Origin: Piscinibacterium candidicorallinum
GTDB taxonomy: Bacteria > Pseudomonadota > Gammaproteobacteria > Burkholderiales > Burkholderiaceae_C
DNA length: 64,000 nt
Assembly: GCF_047549485.1 (NCBI RefSeq)
Contig: NZ_CP180191.1
Coordinates: forward strand, 620,001-684,000
Direction: 5' to 3'
A program made the position numbers and the translations under genes. The notes under the pieces were generated by a model that saw only the letters and a list, made by a program, of their open reading frames with translations, did not search any database and was not told the DNA's origin. Below, piece by piece: positions 24,785-32,655 of this stretch. Each line of letters starts with the position of its first letter. Positions within the stretch are counted from its first letter, which is position 1.

Positions 24785-25458
24785 TGCTGCGCGGGGCGTT
24801 CGAACGCCGGGAACAGACGGTTATTTTCCAAGTGAATGTGCTCTATCAGATCATCTGTCAGGCGGGCGGTGCCGGCGTAGAGTGCGCGCCACGTGTTGCA
24901 CGCACCCGCTGGAGCTTTGTGCTGGCGGGCCAAAGCTGCAAGCTTTTCAAGCTGCGCTCCATGTCCCAGATGTTCATGGCGCATCATGCCGATTGGGTGC
25001 ACGACCATGGGGTTTCCGCCAGCAAGGAGCATGGGGAAGAGAATCTGCTCTTCCTTGGCCATGTGCTCTAGCAACTCCTCTTCCATGTCTTCAAGGTGAT
25101 CCGCGAGACCGCGCGGGACATCAGGGTGTTCTCTGTGTACAGCCTCGACGCGACGTGCCATCCGGATCAGCTCCGGTAACTGCTGACGATGTACCTCATG
25201 AAAGCGCTGCAGAATGTGGGCAATAAGGCTTGTGGTGTCCGGTGCGTCTGGTGGGGGCGATTGCTCTTGCAGCGCACGGATCTCGTCGAGCACCGTATTC
25301 ACATCAAGTTGCTTGCTGGCACAGGCATCATTCAGTGACTGCTGACCGCCGCAACAAAAGTCCAACTTCAGCTTGCGAAACACGGCTGTTGCTCCGGGAA
25401 TCTGGACTGCCAAACTGCCTAGGCTTTGCTCCGGCTGGGCGATAGATGAATTGCTCAT
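24781..25458 (-). CDS. ytfE: Di-iron iron-sulfur cluster repair protein (RIC/YtfE/ScdA/DnrN)
   Basis: A 225-aa RIC protein that repairs iron-sulfur clusters damaged by NO or peroxide. The N-terminal ScdA domain has the invariant DFCCGGQQSL. The C-terminal four-helix bundle supplies the di-iron ligands in HEVHRQQLPEL, HLEDMEEELLEHMAKEEQILFP, MRHEHLGHG and HIHLENNRLFP. I chose the ATG at 25458 with GAGG upstream. It diverges from nsrR, whose putative operator lies in the 115-base gap, so NO should induce it. Confidence 0.93.
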   Translation of the reverse strand: MSNSSIAQPEQSLGSLAVQIPGATAVFRKLKLDFCCGGQQSLNDACASKQLDVNTVLDEIRALQEQSPPPDAPDTTSLIAHILQRFHEVHRQQLPELIRMARRVEAVHREHPDVPRGLADHLEDMEEELLEHMAKEEQILFPMLLAGGNPMVVHPIGMMRHEHLGHGAQLEKLAALARQHKAPAGACNTWRALYAGTARLTDDLIEHIHLENNRLFPAFERPAQH

Positions 25459-25498
25459 CAAGATGTCCTCAATAAAGTTCAGTGGAAGTGAATCTATT

Positions 25499-25514
25499 AA
25501 GATATAAGATGCAT
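25499..25514. promoter_or_regulatory. Putative NsrR operator between ric and nsrR
   Basis: AAGATAT at 25499-25505 is followed directly by AAGATGCAT at 25506-25514. These resemble direct half-sites of the NsrR motif (AAGATGCAT-type). The location between the two divergent genes fits autoregulation of nsrR and repression of ric. The second symmetric arm is weak. Confidence 0.5.
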
Positions 25515-25572
25515 GTGAAGTGATTGTTTTGATGCGAATTGATCCAACACAAAGCTTTGCCTGGAGGCTTTC

Positions 25573-26037
25573 ATGCGCCTAACCCAGTGGACCGACTATG
25601 CGCTACGCGTGCTCATGTACTGCGCCCGGCACGAAAAACACGAGAGCGCGCCGACGATCGCTGAGATTGCGAACTTCCATGGCGTTTCGCGCAGCCACCT
25701 AATGAAGATCGTGATGGAGCTCGCCGCCAACGGTTGGTTGGCAACCAGCAGAGGCCGCGGAGGTGGCTTGCGCCTGGGCAAACCTGCGAACCAGATCCGT
25801 ATCGGTGACGTAGTGCGCAAGATGGAAGGGGACTTCGACCTTGTGGAGTGCTTCAACCGTCCCACGAGCGGGTGTGTCATCGACGGGACTTGCAAGCTCA
25901 AGGGTGTGCTGCGCAGAGCGCTGAAATCCTACTTGGACGCGCTTGACCGCGAGACTTTAGAGAGCATCACCAGCTCTGACCAAGGACGCGCCGCCGTAAG
26001 CTTCCTCGGCCCCGAGAAACGCAGCCCGTCGGTCTGA
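25573..26037 (+). CDS. nsrR: NO-sensing Rrf2-family repressor NsrR
   Basis: A 154-aa Rrf2 protein. The winged helix-turn-helix occupies the N-terminal half: MRLTQWTDYALRVLMYCA, then IAEIANFHGVSRSHLMKIV. The three cluster cysteines lie in ECFN, SGCVIDGTC, the NsrR arrangement that holds an NO-sensitive iron-sulfur cluster. GGAGG precedes the ATG by five bases. It diverges from ric and probably represses it in the absence of NO, linking nitrosative stress to the neighbouring nar locus. Confidence 0.9.
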   Translation: MRLTQWTDYALRVLMYCARHEKHESAPTIAEIANFHGVSRSHLMKIVMELAANGWLATSRGRGGGLRLGKPANQIRIGDVVRKMEGDFDLVECFNRPTSGCVIDGTCKLKGVLRRALKSYLDALDRETLESITSSDQGRAAVSFLGPEKRSPSV

Positions 26038-26116
26038 GCAGGTATCGGGAGGGGCAAGGCTGCGCCTTGAATCGCACGCGTGGCGCATGTTGGCTTAGAA
26101 GGACGAAGGCGCCGCT

Positions 26117-26779
26117 CTAAACCTCAGTCTGCTCCGAGATCTCCAGCGCATCGTCAAGCTCGACACCGAGGTATCGGACCGTGCTGTCAAGCTTGGTGTG
26201 TCCGAGCAGCAGCTGCACCGCGCGAATGTTCTTCGTGCGCCGATAGATCAGCGTTGCCTTTGTTCGACGCATCGAGTGCGTTCCGTAGTTCTGGCTATCC
26301 AGGCCGGCGGACGTTACCCACGTATGGACCAGTTCCGCATAGCTGCGGGTCGTCATGTGCGGGCAGCGGTGGATCCGGCTGGGGAACAGGTAGTCCCCCG
26401 CGTGAAGCCCGGCCTGTGCAATCCATGCCTTAACCGAGGTCTTGGTGCCTGCGGTGATCTCGAACTGCACCGGACGCTGCGTTTTCTGTTGCAACACGAT
26501 GGCGCGGTTGGCAACTTGATCTCCATGGCAGACATCACTCACGCGCAGCTTGACCAGATCGCAAGCACGCAACTTGCTGTCGATGGCCAGATTGAAGAGT
26601 GCCAATTCGCGCGTCTTGTGCAACAACTCGAGCCGAGTACGGATTGCCCAGACGTCTCGGAGTTTCAGAGGCGTCTTTTGGCCGACCAGCTTGCCCTTGT
26701 TCCATGGCGCGTGGAGCGGGTCTGGAAGCTCGGCTTGTGCGGCGGCAGTCGCTGCCGCGTGCGGTGAATAGGTTGCCAT
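26117..26779 (-). CDS. Tyrosine recombinase/integrase, catalytic domain only
   Basis: A 220-aa site-specific recombinase with the catalytic Arg in SKLRACDLVKL, the HxxR box in GTHSMRRTKA, the later His in LLGHTKLDSTVRYLG and the Tyr nucleophile in that segment. There is no separate N-terminal core-binding domain, as in the short plasmid- or island-borne integrases common in proteobacteria. No tRNA or obvious att repeat is adjacent. It lies next to about 1.1 kb of decayed sequence, so it may be the survivor of a lost island. Confidence 0.88.
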   Translation of the reverse strand: MATYSPHAAATAAAQAELPDPLHAPWNKGKLVGQKTPLKLRDVWAIRTRLELLHKTRELALFNLAIDSKLRACDLVKLRVSDVCHGDQVANRAIVLQQKTQRPVQFEITAGTKTSVKAWIAQAGLHAGDYLFPSRIHRCPHMTTRSYAELVHTWVTSAGLDSQNYGTHSMRRTKATLIYRRTKNIRAVQLLLGHTKLDSTVRYLGVELDDALEISEQTEV

Positions 26780-27152
26780 GATGCGCTGCCCGAAGACCGA
26801 TCAAGTTGCATCATGGGTCAGAAGACCGCGCTCTGCAGACTTTGCGACGGTCGGGTGATCTGACTTCATGCGCCAGGTCGGAGCGTCCGGTGTTGGCCGA
26901 AACCGGATCGTCAGTTTTCGAGCTATGGAACCACGACTGGACTCTTGTCGGTGCATTTCCCCCAGCAGTCGGCGTCGCTCGAGCACCGAGCTGAAGCATC
27001 GGCAGTCTGAAATGGCGGGGGGCATTAAAGTCGGCTGACTGCAATTCCGACACGCACTGGCGTCGCTATCGCGTTCTGCGTCGTAACGCGTTGACGCTTA
27101 GTCCAATGCTTACCGTGTTGTTACACGCATAGAGTCTTTGTGTAGTAACCAG
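26780..27152. other. Non-coding stretch beside the integrase
   Basis: About 370 bases with only short, unconvincing open frames on both strands. No att-like duplication, tRNA or terminator was recognised. Confidence 0.4.
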
Positions 27153-27347
27153 ATGCATCGTCCAGCTGTTCGATTCAGCACCCTTCCGTTGGCCGCGCAA
27201 ACGGCCTACGCCGAGCTGTTTGAGCAAACCCAAGCTCGAGAACTCGCACATGGTTACCGGGGCCGCACCGGGTCGTTCCATGTTCCACCCGGAACTTCGC
27301 GCGCATGGCGAATCCTTGTTGCCCACTTAGGAATTTTTATGCTGTAG
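27153..27347 (+). pseudogene. N-terminal remnant of a GSU2403-type nucleotidyltransferase-fold protein
   Basis: The frame starts MHRPAVRFSTLPLAAQTAYAELF..TQARELA, which resembles the N-terminus of a proteobacterial nucleotidyltransferase-fold family (GSU2403-like), normally over 300 aa. Here the frame diverges after about 40 residues and stops at residue 64. The following 570 bases up to 27919 hold no continuation, only short scrambled frames. I read it as a decayed gene; the family call is from memory and tentative. Confidence 0.4.
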
Positions 27348-27919
27348 AAATAAAATTGACTTGGTGGCAATTTGATGGACGGAGTACATCCGATAGAGAA
27401 GCGGTACATGGCGGGTGACCGGCTCCTCTTTTGTACCGACGCCGACGACGTCCTCACTGCCTCGTTCGGACGTGAGTTCCCAGGCTTGGCCCACCGCGAG
27501 CATCCACTGGTCAAAGTCAGCTCACTGCAAAGCCTGTAGTGGCGCCACAAAAACTCTCTACTCAAAGAGTGTTCGTTGGATAGATTCGCCTACTTGCAGC
27601 GGCCTTCAATGTTGCCGTGCGCCCACTGGCGCCTGCACAAGGGGCTGGAGCATGTCTGCTGCCTACTCAAGTGAATCAGTTTTGCAGTCATGCCAAGCTA
27701 AGCGACTCATTTCTTCTGGCACGCCTGCCCCCCGATGACCTAACGACTTGGAAACTCGAGCGTCGAACTACCTCCGTGAATGAATGCCCACAGCCGCGCT
27801 GACCTCGACTTATTGGGGAGAATTGCTCTATTCGCATCTTGTCGCGGCTTGCGGGACCTTCGAGACTTCGGGATTGCCCGCCTGGGCGCCCGCCTCGCGC
27901 GGGGCAAAGCCCGCCTTCA
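27348..27919. other. Decayed or non-coding stretch
   Basis: About 570 bases between the remnant and the next gene. A frame from 27375 (MDGVHPIEKRYMAGDRLLF) runs about 55 residues and stops at 27537-27539, followed by further broken frames. This looks like eroded coding sequence. No family could be assigned. Confidence 0.35.
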
Positions 27920-28558
27920 ATGACCACCAAGACCCTGTCCACCGAAGATCTGTCCAGCGTGTTCGAGCGCTGCACGCGCTCCGTCTCGCGCCGCCTGGTG
28001 GGGCTACCGGCGTTCGGTCCGCTGCTGCGGGAGGATCTGCTGGGCGACCCTCTTGTGCTGGCCACGCTGCCGGGCGAACCGGGCCGCGCCATCGGTGACG
28101 CCGAGCGCTTCGTGATCGAAAACGTCGCGCAGCAGCTGCATGACATGACCACGCGCGCATGGACCGATGCGGTGGGGGCAGCCGTGCCGGCCAGCACGTC
28201 TGCCGGTCTGGCGCTGGTCGAGGACAGTGCGCCGCTGGTGAGCCCGGAGGAGTGCCATCAGTTGGCTGCGGACATCGAGCGGATTTCCGGTGGCATGAGC
28301 CACAGTCTGGCGCGCATGTACGCGGACGTGCTGGCTGCCGCGAACTGTGTGCCCCGTAACGACGAGGCGCATGTGTGTCCGTTCACGGCGCGCGCCATCC
28401 TGGGTGCCGTCGGTGTGGCCTGGGGGCGCGCCATCCCCCAGGGCGCGGGCCTTGCGATGGTGCTGCAGCACTGGAAGCCTTGGCTGGCACCGCGCATCAT
28501 TGATGCGCAGCGCCGGGTCGAGCAGCGTCTGGTGAGCTGCCTCGCCTCAGTGATGTAG
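27920..28558 (+). CDS. Hypothetical protein with weak DUF1631-like features
   Basis: A 212-aa soluble protein. Its last 60 residues (HVCPFTARAILGAVGVAWG, then PQGAGLAMVLQHWKPWLAP and RVEQRLVS) resemble a helical repeat seen in DUF1631 proteins of betaproteobacteria, which are much longer. No ribosome-binding site is obvious before the ATG at 27920. It is the only gene between the decayed region and the signalling island and is convergent with the REC-Hpt gene. Function unknown; it may be a shortened DUF1631 relative or a distinct family. Confidence 0.55.
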   Translation: MTTKTLSTEDLSSVFERCTRSVSRRLVGLPAFGPLLREDLLGDPLVLATLPGEPGRAIGDAERFVIENVAQQLHDMTTRAWTDAVGAAVPASTSAGLALVEDSAPLVSPEECHQLAADIERISGGMSHSLARMYADVLAAANCVPRNDEAHVCPFTARAILGAVGVAWGRAIPQGAGLAMVLQHWKPWLAPRIIDAQRRVEQRLVSCLASVM

Positions 28559-28735
28559 CAAACGCGGCGCTGATCGCCTTCGTCGGCGCATTATCGGCCA
28601 CTCACTTGCATCGTTTTCAGCCAAAGGCCGGTTGAGGCGGATTCGCTTGTTTGGTGCGGATTTCCGGCCGAAATCTGCGCCCTGATACATGCAATTCGTG
28701 ATTTCCAGCCGCAGAAAACTGCCGCTATCGGCCGC

Positions 28736-29578
28736 CTAGGTGGCGAGGCGATGCTGTGCTGCGAGCGCAGCGGCCACCGGAGGCCATTGCACGGCGAGCG
28801 CCTGCTGCACGACCGCAGCGCTTGCAGTGCCGGATTCGACCAGATCATGGGCCAGGGCTTCGAGCTGCGCGGCATGCTGGCTGCCCGCTACATCACCCAG
28901 CATGCGCAGCACGGTCTTCAGGCTGTGCGCCAGCCGCTCGATCTGGGCTGCGTCGCCACGCTGCAAAGCCGCCTCGCCCTCAGCCACGTCCGATGCAAAA
29001 CGCGCCCGGGCGCTGCTGGCAAAGGCCATGAACAGGGCCTGATTGCCGCCAAAGTGTTCGGCGACGGGATCGGCGATCGCATCGACCGCCGAGTCAAGCC
29101 CTGGGGCGACCACGGCAAAGGCCTCATCGCCGGGTGATGCGACGACGCTTGCGCGCGGCAGTGCGTCGGCTGCTGCAGAGGGCGCAGCATCGCGCGCATG
29201 CCTCGCGGCCTCGATGCAGTCTTCAATCTCGGTGATCGACGCGGGCTTGCGCAGGGTACGCCACACGCCGGCATGCGCGATGGCCTGCGCCGTCTGCGGG
29301 CTTGCGTCGGCGCTGAATACGCATATCCGCGGCCGTGCGTGATCTGCCAGCGCTGATCGTGCGTGGATCTGCTCGATCAGCCAGAGGCCGTGCTCGCCCG
29401 GAAGCATCAGATCGGTGATGAGCAGGTCTGGCCACTGCTGGTCGAGCGCCGCAAGCGCATCGCGCGCGGTCGCCACGCTGCGCAGTGCCACCGGCAGATC
29501 GATGCAGATCATCTCGAAGAAGCGGCGCACACCCGCATCGTCTTCCACCAGCAGGATCTGCAGTGCGCTCGCCGTCAT
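28736..29578 (-). CDS. Response regulator with REC and Hpt domains
   Basis: A 280-aa protein. The receiver (about 1-125) has the acidic pair in LLVEDDAG, the phospho-acceptor Asp in LLITDLMLPGEHG and the Lys in TLRKPAS. A linker rich in Ala and Pro follows, then an Hpt domain at about 170-270 with the phosphorylatable His in LAHSLKTVLRMLG. This is a phosphorelay intermediate that could shuttle phosphate from the PAS kinases nearby. It lies three bases after the HTH-REC gene and is certainly co-transcribed with it. Confidence 0.88.
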   Translation of the reverse strand: MTASALQILLVEDDAGVRRFFEMICIDLPVALRSVATARDALAALDQQWPDLLITDLMLPGEHGLWLIEQIHARSALADHARPRICVFSADASPQTAQAIAHAGVWRTLRKPASITEIEDCIEAARHARDAAPSAAADALPRASVVASPGDEAFAVVAPGLDSAVDAIADPVAEHFGGNQALFMAFASSARARFASDVAEGEAALQRGDAAQIERLAHSLKTVLRMLGDVAGSQHAAQLEALAHDLVESGTASAAVVQQALAVQWPPVAAALAAQHRLAT

Positions 29579-29581
29579 GGT

Positions 29582-30199
29582 TCAGGCGGCCGGCGCCAGC
29601 GCCTCTTGCAGACGCTGCGGCAGTTCCGTGACGAGGCGATCCTTTCGCACGATCGGCACGCCCTTCAACGCAAAGGCATAGCGTTCGATCTCGGCTTCGG
29701 ACAGCGATGTCACGACGACCAGGCGCGCGCGCGCCAGTGCGGGGTTCGCGCGCAGGCTGGCCACCAGCGCGGCGCCATCAATGCCAGGCAGCAGGATGTC
29801 GACGATCAGCACATCCGGGTCAAGCCGTCCGTACATCACCAACCCGGTCACGCCATCGCCCGCCACAGCCAGCTCGGCCTGCGGTAGCGACTGCCGCACG
29901 ACCAGCTGGATCAGATTCTGGAAGTGCGCTGAGTCCTCGATCAGTAGCACACGCGGCGCCGTGGATGTCGCGCCGCGTCCGCCGGCCGTCGTTCCCGCGG
30001 CGGCGCCGGATGCGACGCCGCTCAACCAGCGCTCCACTGAGGATCGGGAGATGCGCCGGTGACCGCCGGGGGTGCGCCAGGCCTGCAACTCGCCGCGATC
30101 CACCATGGCCTGCACCGACCGCACCGCCAGGCCCAGGCGCTGCGCCGCCTCGACGGTGGTCAAGACTTCGAGCTCATCAAGATTCGGGGTTCCAGACAT
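29582..30199 (-). CDS. Response regulator with N-terminal excisionase-type HTH and C-terminal REC
   Basis: A 205-aa regulator in reverse order. Residues about 10-58 are a MerR/excisionase-type winged helix (LTTVEAAQRLGLAVRSVQAMVDRGEL, then TPGGHRRI). A Gly/Ala linker leads to a receiver at about 82-200, with the phospho-acceptor Asp in VLIVDILLPGIDG and Lys in PIVRKDRL. It probably binds DNA under control of phosphorylation, most simply in the divergent 172-base intergenic region upstream, and is the likely transcriptional output of the island. It forms an operon with the REC-Hpt gene. Confidence 0.87.
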   Translation of the reverse strand: MSGTPNLDELEVLTTVEAAQRLGLAVRSVQAMVDRGELQAWRTPGGHRRISRSSVERWLSGVASGAAAGTTAGGRGATSTAPRVLLIEDSAHFQNLIQLVVRQSLPQAELAVAGDGVTGLVMYGRLDPDVLIVDILLPGIDGAALVASLRANPALARARLVVVTSLSEAEIERYAFALKGVPIVRKDRLVTELPQRLQEALAPAA

Positions 30200-30315
30200 G
30201 CGCTGATTTTGCCAGAGCTGCCCGGCGAATCACGAAATTCGGCTCAACAAATTCGCACGTGTGGCGATAAATCAGGCCATGAATGCCGATTAAATCAATT
30301 CATCGCGTCGCGAAC

Positions 30316-30343
30316 TTGCTTAATTGATATATTCAACTAAACT
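30316..30343 (+). promoter_or_regulatory. Probable sigma-70 promoter of the PAS-kinase operon
   Basis: TTGCTT (30316-30321), a 16-base spacer and TAAACT (30338-30343) lie in an AT-rich patch about 30 bases before the ATG at 30372. The region is AT-rich compared with its surroundings. Confidence 0.45.
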
Positions 30344-30371
30344 GGAATCACTAAATCGGCAAAATCGAATC

Positions 30372-31487
30372 ATGAAGACACTGACTACGCTGTTCGAACA
30401 TCTGGACTGTGGCCTGATCTGGGCGGACGCGGAGTTCACCATCCGCTACGTCAACGCTCGCGCGGCTGAGCAGACCGGCCTGACCGTTGGCGAGAAGGTA
30501 CCCATGGGTCCGGTGCGCCGCGCGATGGACTCCGCCATGCGCGGCCACTCCGCCCTGCCCGTGAAGTTGCCCAGCGCCAGCGGCGATGGGCAGACGCTCA
30601 CGATCACCACCATGCCCGGCCTAGGCAAGCAGGATGCGATCGCGCTGATCCGTGGCGATCAGCCGTCCTCGGCCCTGACCGCCGGGGGTGGGCTGGACGC
30701 GCTGCTGACCGTGATCCGAGCCGACCTGCTCGAACCCTGGAACAAGCTCACGCTGGAATCGCAGCTTGCGCGGCGCACGCCTGGTGCGGGCGAGACGATC
30801 CTGGGCCTGGTCAACCAGATCGAGGAGGTGGGCAGCACGTTGCAAAAGCTGCTGGATCTGGCTGGGGTCTGGAGCAGTTCCGCGCTCGTGGCCAACGACC
30901 GTGTGGACATGTGGGACATGGTGCGCACCGTCTGGCAAGCCGTTGAGCCGCTGGCGGCCAGCCGCAACCTCAAGGTGCGCTTTGCCCGATTTCCGGCCGA
31001 GGCAGAGCTCGCCGCGGTGTACGGCAGCGAGCCTTGGCTGCGGCGCGTGCTGATCGAGTGCCTCGAATCGGAAATCCGCAGCATCCCGCGTGGCGCGACC
31101 ATCGATATCGAATACCACCAGATGGGGGCACGCGGCCTGATCGTGTTCCGCGACTCCGGTCTGTTCGCGCCGCCACGCAAGCAGGCTACTGCCATGGATC
31201 TGCTGGTACGTCCTGTCCGCGTGGACGCCGAGGGCGAAAAGCAGCTCAGTGCGCGCGACCTGATCGGCCTGCGTCTATGCAAGTACATCGTCGAGCAGCA
31301 CGGCGGCCAGCTGCGCGAGGAGCATGACGGCGTGCAGCGCAATTTCCTGATCGACCTGCCCACGGGTGCGCCGGCACAGACCTCCACCCCTGAACTCGAT
31401 CTGCTGCAAGCCCAGCAGTACGCCAAGGATCTCGCCGCCCTGGTGGCGCGGCGTAAACAGCGCCAGCAGGCTGCCACCGCCGCCTGA
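30372..31487 (+). CDS. PAS-domain protein with degenerate histidine-kinase core
   Basis: A 371-aa cytosolic protein. The N-terminal 100 residues form a PAS-like sensor (FEHLDCGLIWADAEFTIRYVNARAAEQTGL). The rest has the layout of a HisKA-HATPase core. However, the helical region (DLLEPWNKLTLESQL, then ILGLVNQIEEVGSTLQKLLDLAGV) has no H-box histidine, and the ATPase N-box reads LIECLESEIR without the Asn. A D.G motif (FRDSGLF) and GLRLCKYIVEQHGG persist. It is probably a pseudokinase or scaffold that docks a response regulator. It heads an operon with the CheY-like and HD-GYP genes. Confidence 0.8.
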   Translation: MKTLTTLFEHLDCGLIWADAEFTIRYVNARAAEQTGLTVGEKVPMGPVRRAMDSAMRGHSALPVKLPSASGDGQTLTITTMPGLGKQDAIALIRGDQPSSALTAGGGLDALLTVIRADLLEPWNKLTLESQLARRTPGAGETILGLVNQIEEVGSTLQKLLDLAGVWSSSALVANDRVDMWDMVRTVWQAVEPLAASRNLKVRFARFPAEAELAAVYGSEPWLRRVLIECLESEIRSIPRGATIDIEYHQMGARGLIVFRDSGLFAPPRKQATAMDLLVRPVRVDAEGEKQLSARDLIGLRLCKYIVEQHGGQLREEHDGVQRNFLIDLPTGAPAQTSTPELDLLQAQQYAKDLAALVARRKQRQQAATAA

Positions 31488-31528
31488 CCGACTCCCATCC
31501 GCCGCAGCCAAAGCCTACGGAGCACATC

Positions 31529-31900
31529 ATGAAGAAAGTCCTGATCGTTGAAGACCACGCGGACATCCGCAAACTCATCTCGATGACGCTCGAGTTTGAA
31601 GACTACGAAATCCACGAGGCGCCCGATGGCGTGACCGGGCTGCTGATGGCGCAGACGGTACGGCCCGACCTGGTCGTCATGGATGTGATGATGCCCGGCG
31701 AACTCGATGGTCTGCAGGTCTGCAAGCACATCCGTACCGACCCGAAGCTCAGCCACATCCCCGTCGTACTGCTGACCGCGCGCGGGCAGGCCAAGGACCG
31801 CGAAGCGGGGCTTGCCGCGGGCGCAACGCAGTACCTCGTCAAGCCATTCAGCCCGCTGCAGCTGATTGAGACCATCGAGCAGCTGCTGGTCAGCGCCTGA
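31529..31900 (+). CDS. Single-domain CheY-like response regulator
   Basis: A 123-aa receiver domain. It has the acidic pocket in VLIVEDHAD, phospho-acceptor Asp in LVVMDVMMPGELDG, Thr in LLTARG and Lys in YLVKPFSPL. There is no output domain, so it probably carries phosphate between kinases or allosterically controls a partner. It lies 41 bases after the PAS pseudokinase gene and eight bases before the HD-GYP gene, which makes the HD-GYP enzyme its most likely target. Confidence 0.92.
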   Translation: MKKVLIVEDHADIRKLISMTLEFEDYEIHEAPDGVTGLLMAQTVRPDLVVMDVMMPGELDGLQVCKHIRTDPKLSHIPVVLLTARGQAKDREAGLAAGATQYLVKPFSPLQLIETIEQLLVSA

Positions 31901-31908
31901 AAGCACTC

Positions 31909-32655
31909 ATGAGCCAAGGCCTTGCCGACGCCGATCTCGCCATGCAGCAGATGAGCCGCATGCTTGAAGACTTGCGCGGACTCTACGCAGGCCGGAAGGC
32001 CGCACTGCAGCAGGCCGAGCGCGCTCATCAGGACGCCATGCTGCGCCTGGCGCTGGCCGCCGAGTTCCGTGATGACGACACGGGCCGCCATCTGCTGACG
32101 ATGGCGCTGTGCAGTGAGCAGTTTGCGCTCTGCCTGGGGCTGCCCAGGAGCTACGCGCGCAACCTGCGTCTGGCCGCGCCGCTGCATGACGTCGGCAAGA
32201 TCGGCATCCCGGATGCCATCCTCAAGAAGGCCGGTCCGCTCAATGCCGAGGAGCGCGCCGCCATGAACGAGCACACCACCAAGGGCGCGCTGCTGCTGGC
32301 CGGTGCCGAGAGCGAGCTCATGAAGCTGGCTGCCGAAGTTGCATTAACCCACCACGAGCGCTGGGACGGCAGCGGCTATCCAAACGGACTGTCCGGCGAG
32401 GCCATCCCCTTGTCTGGGCGCATTGTGGCGGTGGTGGATTACTTCGATGCCCTCACCATGGACCGGTGCTACCGCAAGGCCCTGAGCGTGGCCGACGCCC
32501 TGGCGATGCTTCGTGACCAGGCCGGCCGTGGTCTGGATCCGCATCTCTGCGCCTGCTTTGAGCAGCATCTCGACCGCATCCTCGCCGTTCGCGCCTGCGT
32601 CGAACAGAACGACCTCTCACTGTCTGATTTGATCGACCATGAACTCTGCAGCTGA
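31909..32655 (+). CDS. HD-GYP-domain phosphodiesterase
   Basis: A 248-aa protein with a coiled-coil-like N-terminal helix (about 10-45) and an HD-GYP domain. The metal-binding motifs are complete: HDVGKIGIPD, then HHERWDGSGYP. HD-GYP enzymes hydrolyse cyclic di-GMP, or in some cases 3'3'-cGAMP. A receiver usually precedes such a domain; here it is encoded as the separate upstream CheY-like protein, so the two may form a split RpfG-like regulator. It overlaps the next kinase gene by 17 bases. Confidence 0.92.
   Translation: MSQGLADADLAMQQMSRMLEDLRGLYAGRKAALQQAERAHQDAMLRLALAAEFRDDDTGRHLLTMALCSEQFALCLGLPRSYARNLRLAAPLHDVGKIGIPDAILKKAGPLNAEERAAMNEHTTKGALLLAGAESELMKLAAEVALTHHERWDGSGYPNGLSGEAIPLSGRIVAVVDYFDALTMDRCYRKALSVADALAMLRDQAGRGLDPHLCACFEQHLDRILAVRACVEQNDLSLSDLIDHELCS

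Noticed and set aside
30659..31906. A 415-codon minus-strand frame opposite the PAS pseudokinase and CheY-like genes
   Set aside because: No family signal, and both plus-strand genes have clear domains and short spacing.
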